From Clavelina lepadiformis (lineage: Eukaryota; Chordata; Ascidiacea; Aplousobranchia; Clavelinidae): a stretch of DNA of 64,000 bases. This document shows positions 1-11,648 of the stretch, piece by piece. The stretch's first letter is position 1, and each line of letters starts with the position of its first letter. The stretch covers positions 18,298,479-18,362,478 of the forward strand of contig NC_135243.1 of NCBI RefSeq assembly GCF_947623445.1, in the 5' to 3' direction. The translations under genes and the position numbers were made by a program. The notes beneath the pieces are model-generated. The model did no database searches, had not been told where the DNA came from, and was given only the letters and a program-made list of their open reading frames with translations.

Positions 1-75
1 CTAACCGGGCCCTAGGTTGCTTAACTTCCGAGATCGAACGAGATCGGGTCTACTCAACCTGGTATGGTCGTAGGC
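1..75 (-). rRNA. 5S rRNA gene, partial (cut by window start)
   Basis: The 5' 75 nt of a 5S gene; its 3' part lies outside the window. The 5' end GCCTACGACC and box A region are present. Confidence 0.9.
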
Positions 76-187
76 GATTTCAAAAGAAAGAAAATGGCTT
101 TTACAATTATAATTCGATTGCATTGGAAGTTTGACAAGGGCAAACAGTTGCTAGAAATTTGATTGAAATATACAGCATGACTAAAAT

Positions 188-305
188 GCTTACAACACAC
201 GGTATTCCCAGGCGGTCACCCATCCAAGTACTAACCTGGCCCTAGGTTGCTTAACTTCCGAGATCGAACGAGATCGGGTCTACTCAACCTGGAATGGTCG
301 TAGGC
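188..305 (-). rRNA. 5S rRNA gene (variant copy)
   Basis: A complete 118-nt copy. It differs from the array consensus by a CACACGG reading at the 3' side, ACCTGGCCCTAGG in the middle and a T-to-A difference at the 5' side (plus strand GGAATGGTC). The same variant recurs in the 8-unit higher-order repeat nearby, so it spread by local amplification. Confidence 0.9.
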
Positions 306-417
306 GATTTCAAATAAAAGAAAATGGCCTTTTCAATTATAATTCGACTGCATAGGAAGTTTGACAAAGGCAAACAGTTGCTATAAATTTGATTGAAATA
401 TAGAGCATGACTAAAAT

Positions 418-535
418 GCTTACAACACCCGGTATTCCCAGGCGGTCACCCATACAAGTACTAACCGGGCCCGAGGTTGCTTAACTTCCGAGATCGAACG
501 AGATCGGGTCTACTCAACCTGGTATGGTCGTAGGC
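418..535 (-). rRNA. 5S rRNA gene
   Basis: A complete 118-nt copy, close to consensus, with 5' end GCCTACGACC and 3' end GTAAGC followed by ATTTTAG. The plus-strand sequence overlapping its 5' end opens a short antisense frame of 62 codons that recurs across the array; I regard that frame as meaningless. Confidence 0.93.
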
Positions 536-645
536 GATTTCAAAAGAAAGAAAATGGCCTTTTCAATTATAATTCGATTGCATAGGAAATTCAAAACTCA
601 AACAGTTGCTATAAATTTGATTGAAATATACAGCATGACTAAAAT

Positions 646-763
646 GCTTACAACACCCGGTATTCCCAGGCGGTCCCCCATCCAAGTACTAACCGGGCCC
701 GAGGTTGCTTAACTTCCGAGATCGAACGAGATCGGGTCTACTCAACCTGGTATGGTCGTAGGC
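646..763 (-). rRNA. 5S rRNA gene (box C variant)
   Basis: A complete 118-nt copy with GGGGGACC in place of GGGTGACC in box C (plus strand GGTCCCCCAT). The change recurs in copies whose spacer upstream of the gene in array order carries AAAACTCAAAC. Box C contacts TFIIIA, so transcription could be affected, but that is inference. Confidence 0.9.
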
Positions 764-875
764 GATTTCAAAAGAAAGAAAATGGCTTTTTCAATTATAA
801 TTCGATTGCATAGGAAGTTTGACAAAGGCAAACAGTTGCTATAAATTTGATTGAAATATACAGCATGACTAAAAT

Positions 876-993
876 GCTTACAACACCCGGTATTCCCAGG
901 CGGTCACCCATCCAAGTACTAACCGGGCCCGAGGTTGCCTAACTTCCGAGATCGAACGAGATCGGGTCTACTCAACCTGGTATGGTCGTAGGC
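876..993 (-). rRNA. 5S rRNA gene (box A A55G variant)
   Basis: A complete 118-nt copy with GTTAGGCAAC in place of GTTAAGCAAC (plus strand GTTGCCTAAC). This substitution in the box A region is one of the commonest variants in the left block and usually travels with a GAATTC reading next to the gene 5' end in the spacer. Confidence 0.92.
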
Positions 994-1098
994 GAATTCA
1001 AAAGAAAGAAAATGGCTTTTTCAATTATAATTCGATTGCATAGGAAATTCAAAAACGCAAACAGTTGCTAGAAATTTGATTGAAATATACAGCATGAC

Positions 1099-1104
1099 TA
1101 AAAT
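1099..1104 (-). terminator. Pol III terminator of the type 5S copy
   Basis: Directly after GTAAGC the gene strand reads ATTTTA, a minimal T4 RNA polymerase III terminator. Nearly every unit has it. Further T4 runs lie upstream of the next gene (CCATTTTC and TTTTGAAATC), which could act as fail-safe stops. Confidence 0.8.
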
Positions 1105-1222
1105 GCTTACAACACCCGGTATTCCCAGGCGGTCACCCATCCAAGTACTAACCGGGCCCGAGGTTGCTTAACTTCCGAGATCGAACGAGATCGGGTCTAC
1201 TCAACCTGGTATGGTCGTAGGC
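1105..1222 (-). rRNA. 5S rRNA gene, consensus copy
   Basis: This copy matches the array consensus over all 118 nt and serves as the type copy. The product is the 5S RNA of the large ribosomal subunit, made by RNA polymerase III with TFIIIA. Helix II (AGGTTG with CAACCT, gene nt 16-21 and 57-62) and the helix III core (CCGA 29-32 with TCGG 45-48) pair fully. Helix I pairs except for C3 against A116, an oddity shared by most of the array. Box A reads AGTTAAGCAACC and box C GGATGGGTGACCGCCTGG, matching animal 5S genes apart from GGGTGACC where vertebrates have GGGAGACC. The ends are placed by homology to known 5S RNAs; the transcript should extend 1-3 nt into the following ATTTT. Confidence 0.97.
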
Positions 1223-1252
1223 GATTTCAAAAGAAAGAAAATGGCTTTTACA

Positions 1253-1260
1253 ATTATAAT
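1253..1260 (-). promoter_or_regulatory. TATA-like upstream element of a 5S gene
   Basis: Reading on the gene strand, ATTATAA lies about 31-38 nt before the first gene nucleotide and is followed by a pyrimidine-rich stretch ending TTTTGAAATC. Upstream TATA-like boxes near -30 are known for 5S genes of several invertebrates and fungi. Conservation of this motif in most spacers supports a promoter role; no functional data are visible here. Confidence 0.55.
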
Positions 1261-1670
1261 TCGATTGCATTGGAAGTTTGACAAGGGCAAACAGTTGCTA
1301 TAAATTTGATTGAAATATACAGCATGACTAAAATGCTTACAACACACGGTATTCCCAGGCGGTCACCCATCCAAGTACTAACCTGGCCCTAGGTTGCTTA
1401 ACTTCCGAGATCGAACGAGATCGGGTCTACTCAACCTGGAATGGTCGTAGGCGATTTCAAATAAAAGAAAATGGCCTTTTCAATTATAATTCGACTGCAT
1501 AGGAAGTTTGACAAAGGCAAACAGTTGCTATAAATTTGATTGAAATATAGAGCATGACTAAAATGCTTACAACACCCGGTATTCCCAGGCGGTCACCCAT
1601 ACAAGTACTAACCGGGCCCGAGGTTGCTTAACTTCCGAGATCGAACGAGATCGGGTCTACTCAACCTGGT

Positions 1671-4600
1671 ATGGTCGTAGGCGATTTCAAAAGAAAGAAA
1701 ATGGCCTTTTCAATTATAATTCGATTGCATAGGAAATTCAAAACTCAAACAGTTGCTATAAATTTGATTGAAATATACAGCATGACTAAAATGCTTACAA
1801 CACCCGGTAATCCCAGGCGGTCCCCCATCCAAGTACTAACCGGGCCCGAGGTTGCTTAACTTCCGAGATCGAACGAGATCGGGTCTACTCAACCTGGTAT
1901 GGTCGTAGGCGATTTCAAAAGAAAGAAAATGGCTTTTTCAATTATAATTCGATTGCATAGGAAGTTTGACAAAGGCAAACAGTTGCTAGAAATTTGATTG
2001 AAATATACAGCATGACTAAAATGCTTACAACACCCGGTATTCCCAGGCGGTCACCCATCCAAGTACTAACCGGGCCCGAGGTTGCTTAACTTCCGAGATC
2101 GAACGAGATCGGGTCCACTCAACCTGGTATGGTCGTAGGCGATTTCAAAAGAAAGAAAATGGCCTTTTCAAATATAATTCGATTGCATAGGAAGTTTGAC
2201 AAAGGCAAACAGTTGCTATAAATTTGATTGAAATATAGTGCATGACTAAAATGCTTACAACACCCGGTATTCCCAGGCGGTCACCCATCCAAGTACTAAC
2301 CGGGCCCTAGGTTGTTTACTTCCGAGATCGAACGAGATCGGGTCTACTCAACCTGGTATGGTCGTAAGCGATTTCAAAAGAAAGAAAATGGCCTTTTCAA
2401 TTATAATTCGATTGCATAGGAAATTCAAAAAGGAAACAGTTGCTAGAAATTTGATTGAAATATACAGCATGACTAAAATGCTTACAACACCCGGTATTCC
2501 CAGGTGGTCACCCATACAAGTACTAACCGGGCCCGAGGTTGCTTAACTTCCGAGATCGAACGAGATCGGGTCTACTCAACCTGGTATGGTCGTAGGCGAA
2601 TTCAAAAGAAAGAAAATGGCGTTTTCAATTATAATTCGATTCCATAGGAAGTTTGACAAAGACAAACAGTTGCTATAAATTTAATTGAAATATACAGCAT
2701 GACTAAAATGCTTACAACACCCGGTATTCCCAAGCGTTCACCCATACAAGTACTAACCGGGCCCGAGGTTGCCTAACTTCCGAGATCGAACGAGATCGGG
2801 TCTACTCAACCTGGTATGGTCGTAGGCGAATTCAAAAGAAAGAAAATGGCTTTTTCAATTATAATTCGATTGCATAGGAAATTCAAAAACGCAAACAGTT
2901 GCTAGAAATTTGATTGAATTATACAGCATGACTAAAATGCTTACAACACCCGGTATTCCCAGGCGGTCACCCATCCAAGTACTAACCGGGCCCTAGATTG
3001 CTTAACTTCCGAGATCGAACGAGATCGGGTCTACTCAACCTGGTATGGTCGTAGGCGATTTCAAAAGAAAGAAAATGGCTTTTACAATTATAATTCGATT
3101 GCATTGGAAGTTTGACAAGGGCAAACAGTTGCTATAAATTTGATTGAAATATACAGCATGACTAAAATGCTTACAACACACGGTATTCCCAGGCGGTCAC
3201 CCATCCAAGTACTAACCTGGCCCTAGGTTGCTTAACTTCCGAGATCGAACGAGATCGGGTCTACTCAACCTGGAATGGTCGTAGGCGATTTCAAATAAAA
3301 GAAAATGGCCTTTTCAATTATAATTCGACTGCATAGGAAGTTTGACAAAGGCAAACAGTTGCTATAAATTTGATTGAAATATAGAGCATGACTAAAATGC
3401 TTACAACACCCGGTATTCCCAGGCGGTCACCCATACAAGTACTAACCGGGCCCGAGGTTGCTTAACTTCCGAGATCGAACGAGATCGGGTCTACTCAACC
3501 TGGTATGGTCGTAGGCGATTTCAAAAGAAAGAAAATGGCCTTTTCAATTATAATTCGATTGCATAGGAAATTCAAAACTCAAACAGTTGCTATAAATTTG
3601 ATTGAAATATACAGCATGACTAAAATGCTTACAACACCCGGTAATCCCAGGCGGTCCCCCATCCAAGTACTAACCGGGCCCGAGGTTGCTTAACTTCCGA
3701 GATCGAACGAGATCGGGTCTACTCAACCTGGTATGGTCGTAGGCGATTTCAAAAGAAAGAAAATGGCTTTTACAATTATAATTCGATTGCATTGGAAGTT
3801 TGACAAGGGCAAACAGTTGCTATAAATTTGATTGAAATATACAGCATGACTAAAATGCTTACAACACACGGTATTCCCAGGCGGTCACCCATCCAAGTAC
3901 TAACCTGGCCCTAGGTTGCTTAACTTCCGAGATCGAACGAGATCGGGTCTACTCAACCTGGAATGGTCGTAGGCGATTTCAAATAAAAGAAAATGGCCTT
4001 TTCAATTATAATTCGACTGCATAGGAAGTTTGACAAAGGCAAACAGTTGCTATAAATTTGATTGAAATATAGAGCATGACTAAAATGCTTACAACACCCG
4101 GTATTCCCAGGCGGTCACCCATACAAGTACTAACCGGGCCCGAGGTTGCTTAACTTCCGAGATCGAACGAGATCGGGTCTACTCAACCTGGTATGGTCGT
4201 AGGCGATTTCAAAAGAAAGAAAATGGCCTTTTCAATTATAATTCGATTGCATAGGAAATTCAAAACTCAAACAGTTGCTATAAATTTGATTGAAATATAC
4301 AGCATGACTAAAATGCTTACAACACCCGGTAATCCCAGGCGGTCCCCCATCCAAGTACTAACCGGGCCCGAGGTTGCTTAACTTCCGAGATCGAACGAGA
4401 TCGGGTCTACTCAACCTGGTATGGTCGTAGGCGATTTCAAAAGAAAGAAAATGGCTTTTTCAATTATAATTCGATTGCATAGGAAGTTTGACAAAGGCAA
4501 ACAGTTGCTAGAAATTTGATTGAAATATACAGCATGACTAAAATGCTTACAACACCCGGTATTCCCAGGCGGTCACCCATCCAAGTACTAACCGGGCCCG

Positions 4601-7600
4601 AGGTTGCTTAACTTCCGAGATCGAACGAGATCGGGTCCACTCAACCTGGTATGGTCGTAGGCGATTTCAAAAGAAAGAAAATGGCCTTTTCAAATATAAT
4701 TCGATTGCATAGGAAGTTTGACAAAGGCAAACAGTTGCTATAAATTTGATTGAAATATAGTGCATGACTAAAATGCTTACAACACCCGGTATTCCCAGGC
4801 GGTCACCCATCCAAGTACTAACCGGGCCCTAGGTTGTTTACTTCCGAGATCGAACGAGATCGGGTCTACTCAACCTGGTATGGTCGTAAGCGATTTCAAA
4901 AGAAAGAAAATGGCCTTTTCAATTATAATTCGATTGCATAGGAAATTCAAAAAGGAAACAGTTGCTAGAAATTTGATTGAAATATACAGCATGACTAAAA
5001 TGCTTACAACACCCGGTATTCCCAGGTGGTCACCCATACAAGTACTAACCGGGCCCGAGGTTGCTTAACTTCCGAGATCGAACGAGATCGGGTCTACTCA
5101 ACCTGGTATGGTCGTAGGCGAATTCAAAAGAAAGAAAATGGCGTTTTCAATTATAATTCGATTCCATAGGAAGTTTGACAAAGACAAACAGTTGCTATAA
5201 ATTTAATTGAAATATACAGCATGACTAAAATGCTTACAACACCCGGTATTCCCAAGCGTTCACCCATACAAGTACTAACCGGGCCCGAGGTTGCCTAACT
5301 TCCGAGATCGAACGAGATCGGGTCTACTCAACCTGGTATGGTCGTAGGCGAATTCAAAAGAAAGAAAATGGCTTTTTCAATTATAATTCGATTGCATAGG
5401 AAATTCAAAAACGCAAACAGTTGCTAGAAATTTGATTGAAATATACAGCATGACTAAAATGCTTACAACACCCGGTATTCCCAGGCGGTCACCCATCCAA
5501 GTACTAACCGGGCCCTAGGTTGCTTAACTTCCGAGATCGAACGAGATCGGGTCTACTCAACCTGGTATGGTCGTAGGCGATTTCAAAAGAAAGAAAATGG
5601 CTTTTACAATTATAATTCGATTGCATTGGAAGTTTGACAAGGGCAAACAGTTGCTATAAATTTGATTGAAATATACAGCATGACTAAAATGCTTACAACA
5701 CACGGTATTCCCAGGCGGTCACCCATCCAAGTACTAACCTGGCCCTAGGTTGCTTAACTTCCGAGATCGAACGAGATCGGGTCTACTCAACCTGGAATGG
5801 TCGTAGGCGATTTCAAATAAAAGAAAATGGCCTTTTCAATTATAATTCGACTGCATAGGAAGTTTGACAAAGGCAAACAGTTGCTATAAATTTGATTGAA
5901 ATATAGAGCATGACTAAAATGCTTACAACACCCGGTATTCCCAGGCGGTCACCCATACAAGTACTAACCGGGCCCGAGGTTGCTTAACTTCCGAGATCGA
6001 ACGAGATCGGGTCTACTCAACCTGGTATGGTCGTAGGCGATTTCAAAAGAAAGAAAATGGCCTTTTCAATTATAATTCGATTGCATAGGAAATTCAAAAC
6101 TCAAACAGTTGCTATAAATTTGATTGAAATATACAGCATGACTAAAATGCTTACAACACCCGGTAATCCCAGGCGGTCCCCCATCCAAGTACTAACCGGG
6201 CCCGAGGTTGCTTAACTTCCGAGATCGAACGAGATCGGGTCTACTCAACCTGGTATGGTCGTAGGCGATTTCAAAAGAAAGAAAATGGCTTTTTCAAATA
6301 TAATTCGATTGCATAGGAAGTTTGACAAAGGCAAACAGTTGCTAGAAATTTGATTGAAATATACAGCATGACTAAAATGCTTACAACACCCGGTATTCCC
6401 AGGCGGTCACCCATCCAAGTACTAACCGGGCCCGAGGTTGCTTAACTTCCGAGATCGAACGAGATCGGGTCCACTCAACCTGGTATGGTCGTAGGCGATT
6501 TCAAAAGAAAGAAAATGGCCTTTTCAAATATAATTCGATTGCATAGGAAGTTTGACAAAGGCAAACAGTTGCTATAAATTTGATTGAAATATAGTGCATG
6601 ACTAAAATGCTTACAACACCCGGTATTCCCAGGCGGTCACCCATCCAAGTACTAACCGGGCCCTAGGTTGTTTACTTCCGAGATCGAACGAGATCGGGTC
6701 TACTCAACCTGGTATGGTCGTAAGCGATTTCAAAAGAAAGAAAATGGCCTTTTCAATTATAATTCGATTGCATAGGAAATTCAAAAAGGAAACAGTTGCT
6801 AGAAATTTGATTGAAATATACAGCATGACTAAAATGCTTACAACACCCGGTATTCCCAGGTGGTCACCCATACAAGTACTAACCGGGCCCGAGGTTGCTT
6901 AACTTCCGAGATCGAACGAGATCGGGTCTACTCAACCTGGTATGGTCGTAGGCGAATTCAAAAGAAAGAAAATGGCGTTTTCAATTATAATTCGATTCCA
7001 TAGGAAGTTTGACAAAGACAAACAGTTGCTATAAATTTAATTGAAATATACAGCATGACTAAAATGCTTACAACACCCGGTATTCCCAAGCGTTCACCCA
7101 TACAAGTACTAACCGGGCCCGAGGTTGCCTAACTTCCGAGATCGAACGAGATCGGGTCTACTCAACCTGGTATGGTCGTAGGCGAATTCAAAAGAAAGAA
7201 AATGGCTTTTTCAATTATAATTCGATTGCATAGGAAATTCAAAAACGCAAACAGTTGCTAGAAATTTGATTGAAATATACAGCATGACTAAAATGCTTAC
7301 AACACCCGGTATTCCCAGGCGGTCACCCATCCAAGTACTAACCGGGCCCTAGGTTGCTTAACTTCCGAGATCGAACGAGATCGGGTCTACTCAACCTGGT
7401 ATGGTCGTAGGCGATTTCAAAAGAAAGAAAATGGCTTTTACAATTATAATTCGATTGCATTGGAAGTTTGACAAGGGCAAACAGTTGCTAGAAATTTGAT
7501 TGAAATATACAGCATGACTAAAATGCTTACAACACACGGTATTCCCAGGCGGTCACCCATCCAAGTACTAACCTGGCCCTAGGTTGCTTAACTTCCGAGA

Positions 7601-7861
7601 TCGAACGAGATCGGGTCTACTCAACCTGGAATGGTCGTAGGCGATTTCAAATAAAAGAAAATGGCCTTTTCAATTATAATTCGACTGCATAGGAAGTTTG
7701 ACAAAGGCAAACAGTTGCTATAAATTTGATTGAAATATAGAGCATGACTAAAATGCTTACAACACCCGGTATTCCCAGGCGGTCACCCATCCAAGTACTA
7801 ACCGGGCCAGAGGTTGCTTAACTTCCGAGATCGAACGAGATCGGGTCTACTCAACCTGGTA
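1671..7861. repeat. Higher-order repeat: 8-unit (1834 bp) and 3-unit (688 bp) periods
   Basis: The same unit variant recurs at 1671, 3505, 4193, 6027 and 7861, spaced 1834, 688, 1834 and 1834 bp, i.e. 8, 3, 8 and 8 units. A second marker variant at 2358, 4880 and 6714 follows the same order. The 688-bp step is an extra triplet of units, best explained by unequal exchange within an 8-unit block. The copies are nearly identical, so the amplification is recent. The first and last repeat edges are approximate. Confidence 0.85.
2253..2369 (-). rRNA. 5S rRNA gene, 117 nt, restored helix I but altered box A
   Basis: The 5' end reads GCTTACG, so nt 3 pairs with A116 and helix I is free of the common mismatch. 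The same copy has lost 1 nt and changed the box A region (gene strand GGAAGTAAACAACC instead of GGAAGTTAAGCAACC), which may weaken TFIIIA and Pol III use. Near-identical copies have their 5' ends at 4891, 6725, 9935, 13480, 24943 and 29078. Confidence 0.88.
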
Positions 7862-10800
7862 TGGTCGTAGGCGATTTCAAAAGAAAGAAAATGGCCTTTT
7901 CAATTATAATTCGATTGCATAGGAAATTCAAAACTCAAACAGTTGCTAGAAATTTGATTGAAATATACAGCATGACTAAAATGCTTACAACACCCGGTAT
8001 TCCCAGGCGGTCCCCCATCCAAGTACTAACCGGGCCCGAGGTTGCTTAACTTCCGAGATCGAACGAGATCGGGTCTACTCAACCTGGTATGGTCGTAGGC
8101 GATTTCAAAAGAAAGAAAATGGCCTTTTCAATTATAATTCGATTGCATAGGAAGTTTGACAAAGGCAAACAGTTGCTATAAATTTGATTGAAATATACAG
8201 CATGACTAAAATGCTTACAACACCCGGTATTCCCAGGCGGTCACCCATCCAAGTACTAACCGGGCCCGAGGTTGCCTAACTTCCGAGATCGAACGAGATC
8301 GGGTCTACTCAACCTGGTATGGTCGTAGGCGAATTCAAAAGAAAGAAAATGGCTTTTTCAATTATAATTCGATTGCATAGGAAATTCAAAAACGCAAACA
8401 GTTGCTAGAAATTTGATTGAAATTCACAGCATGACTAAAATGCTTACAACACCCGGTATTCCCAGGCGGTCACCCATCCAAGTACTAACCGGGCCCGAGG
8501 TTGCTTAACTTCCGAGATCGAACGAGATCGGGTCTACTCAACCTGGTATGGTCGTAGGCGATTTCAAAAGAAAGAAAATGGCTTTTACAATTATAATTCG
8601 ATTGCATTGGAAGTTTGACAAGGGCAAACAGTTGCTAGAAATTTGATTGAAATATACAGCATGACTAAAATGCTTACAACACACGGTATTCCCAGGCGGT
8701 CACCCATCCAAGTACTAACCTGGCCCTAGGTGGCTTAACTTCCGAGATCGAACGAGATCGGGTCTACTCAACCTGGAATGGTCGTAGGCGATTTCAAATA
8801 AAAGAAAATGGCCTTTTCAATTATAATTCGACTGCATAGGAAGTTTGACAAAGGCAAACAGTTGCTATAAATTTGATTGAAATATAGAGCATGACTAAAA
8901 TGCTTACAACACCCGGTATTCCCAGGCGGTCACCCATACAAGTACTAACCGGGCCCGAGGTTGCTTAACTTCCGAGATCGAACGAGATCGGGTCTACTCA
9001 ACCTGGTATGGTCGTAGGCGATTTCAAAAGAAAGAAAATGGCCTTTTCAATTATAATTCGATTGCATAGGAAATTCAAAACTCAAACAGTTGCTATAAAT
9101 TTGATTGAAATATACAGCATGACTAAAATGCTTACAACACCCGGTATTCCCAGGCGGTCCCCCATCCAAGTACTAACCGGGCCCGAGGTTGCTTAACTTC
9201 CGAGATCGAACGAGATCGGGTCTACTCAACCTGGTATGGTCGTAGGCGATTTCAAAAGAAAGAAAATGGCTTTTTCAATTATAATTCGATTGCATAGGAA
9301 GTTTGACAAAGGCAAACAGTTGCTATAAATTTGATTGAAATATACAGCATGACTAAAATGCTTACAACACCCGGTATTCCCAGGCGGTCACCCATCCAAG
9401 TACTAACCGGGCCCGAGGTTGCTTAACTTCCGAGATCGAACGAGATCGGGTCCACTCAACCTGGTATGGTCGTAGGCGATTTCAAAAGAAAGAAAATGGC
9501 CTTTTCAAATATAATTCGATTGCATAGGAAGTTTGACAAAGGCAAACAGTTGCTAGAAATTTGATTGAAATATACAGCATGACTAAAATGCTTACAACAC
9601 CCGGTATTCCCAGGCGGTCACCCATCCAAGTACTAACCGGGCCAGAGATAGCTTAATTTCCGAGATCGAACGAGATCGGGTCTACTCAACCTGGAATGGT
9701 CGTAGGCGATTTCAAAAAAAAGAAAATGGCCTTTTCAATTATAATTCGATTGCATTGGAAATTCAAAAACGCAAACAGTTGCTATAAATTTGATTGAAAT
9801 ATAGTGCATGACTAAAATGCTTACAACACCCGGTATTCCCAGGCGGTCACCCATCCAAGTACTAACCGGGCCCTAGGTTGTTTACTTCCGAGATCGAACG
9901 AGATCGAGTCTACTCAACCTGGTATGGTCGTAAGCGATTTCAAAAGAAAGAAAATGGCTTTTTCAATTATAATTCGATTGCATAGGAAATTCAAAAAAGA
10001 AACAGTTGCTAGAAATTTGATTGAAATATTCAGCATGACTAAAATGCTTACAACACCCGGTATTCCCAGGCGGTCACCCATACAAGTACTAACCGGGCCC
10101 GAGGTTGCTTAACTTCCGAGATCGAACGAGATCGGGTCTACTCAACCTAGTATGGTCGTAGGCGATTTCAAAAGAAAGAAAATGGCCTTTTCAATTATAA
10201 TTCGATTGCATATGAAGTTTGACAAAGGCAAACAGTTGCTAGAAATTTGATTGAAATATACAGCATGACTAAAATGCTTACAACACCCGGTATTCCCAGG
10301 CGGTCACCCATCCAAGTACTAACCGGGCCCGAGGTTGCTTAACTTCCGAGATCGAACGAGATCGGGTCTACTCAACCTGGTATGGTCGTAGGCGATTTCA
10401 AAAGAAAGAAAATGGCCTTTTCAATTATAATTCGATTGCATAGGAAATTCAAAACTCAAACAGTTGCTATAAATTTGATTGAAATATACAGCATGACTAA
10501 AATGCTTACAACACCCGGTATTCCCAGGCGGTCCCCCATCCAAGTACTAACCGGGCACGAGGTTGCTTAACTTCCGAGATCGAACGAGATCGGGTCTACT
10601 CAACCTGGTATGGTCGTAGGCGATTTCAAAAGAAAGAAAATGGCTTTTTCAATTATAATTCGATTGCATTGGAAGTTTGACAAAAGCAAACAGTTGCTAG
10701 AAATTTGATTGAAATATACAGCATGACTAAAATGCTTACAACACCCGGTATTCCCAGGCGGTCACCCATCCAAGTACTAACCGGGCCCGAGGTTGCTTAA

Positions 10801-11555
10801 CTTCCGAGATCGAACGAGATCGGGTCTACTCAACCTGGTATGGTAGTAGGCGATTTCAAAAGAAAGACAATGGCTTTTTCAATTATAATTCGATTGCATA
10901 AGAAGTTTGACAACAGCAAACAGTTTCCAGAAATTTGATTGAAATATACAGCATGACTAAAATGCTTACAACACCCGGTATTCCCAGGCGGTCACCCATC
11001 CAAGTACTAACCGGGCCCTAGGTTGCTTAACTTCCGAGATCGAACGAGATCGTGTCTACTCAACCTGGTATGGTCGTAGGCGATTTCAAAAGAAAGAAAA
11101 TGGCCTTTTCAATTATAATTCGATTCCATAGGAAGTTTGACAATGGCAAACATTTGCTAGAAATTTGATTGAAATATACAGCATGACTAAAATGCTTACA
11201 ACACCCGGTATTCCCAGGCGGTCACCCATAAAAGTACTAACCGGGCCCGAGGTTGCCTAACTTCCGACATCGAACGAGATCGGGTCTACTTAACCTGGTA
11301 TGGTCGTAGGCGAATTCAAAAGAAAGAAAATGGCCTTTTCAGTTATAATTCGATTGCATAAGAAATTCAAAAACACAAACAGTTGCTAGAAATTTGATTG
11401 AAATATACAGCATGACTAAAATCCTAACAACACCCGGTATTCCCAGGCGGTCACCCATACAAGTACTAACCGGGCCCGAGGTTGCTTAACTTCCGAGTTC
11501 GAACGAGATCGGGTCTACTCAACCTGGTATGGTAGTAGGCGATTTCAAAAGAAAG

Positions 11556-11648
11556 CGGTCACCCATCCAAGTACTAACCGGGCCCGAGGTTGCCTAACTT
11601 CCGAGATCGAACGAGATCGGGTCTACTCAACCTGGTATGGTCGTAGGC
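11556..11648 (-). pseudogene. Truncated 5S rRNA gene (3' end deleted)
   Basis: At 11555/11556 a spacer reading GATTTCAAAAGAAAG jumps straight into CGGTCACCC inside a 5S gene. About 124 bp are missing relative to a normal unit: most of one spacer and the last 26 or so nt of this gene, with its terminator. The remaining 93 nt keep the 5' end, box A and part of box C. Transcription, if any, would run into the neighbouring unit. The local unit is about 105 bp long. Confidence 0.88.
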
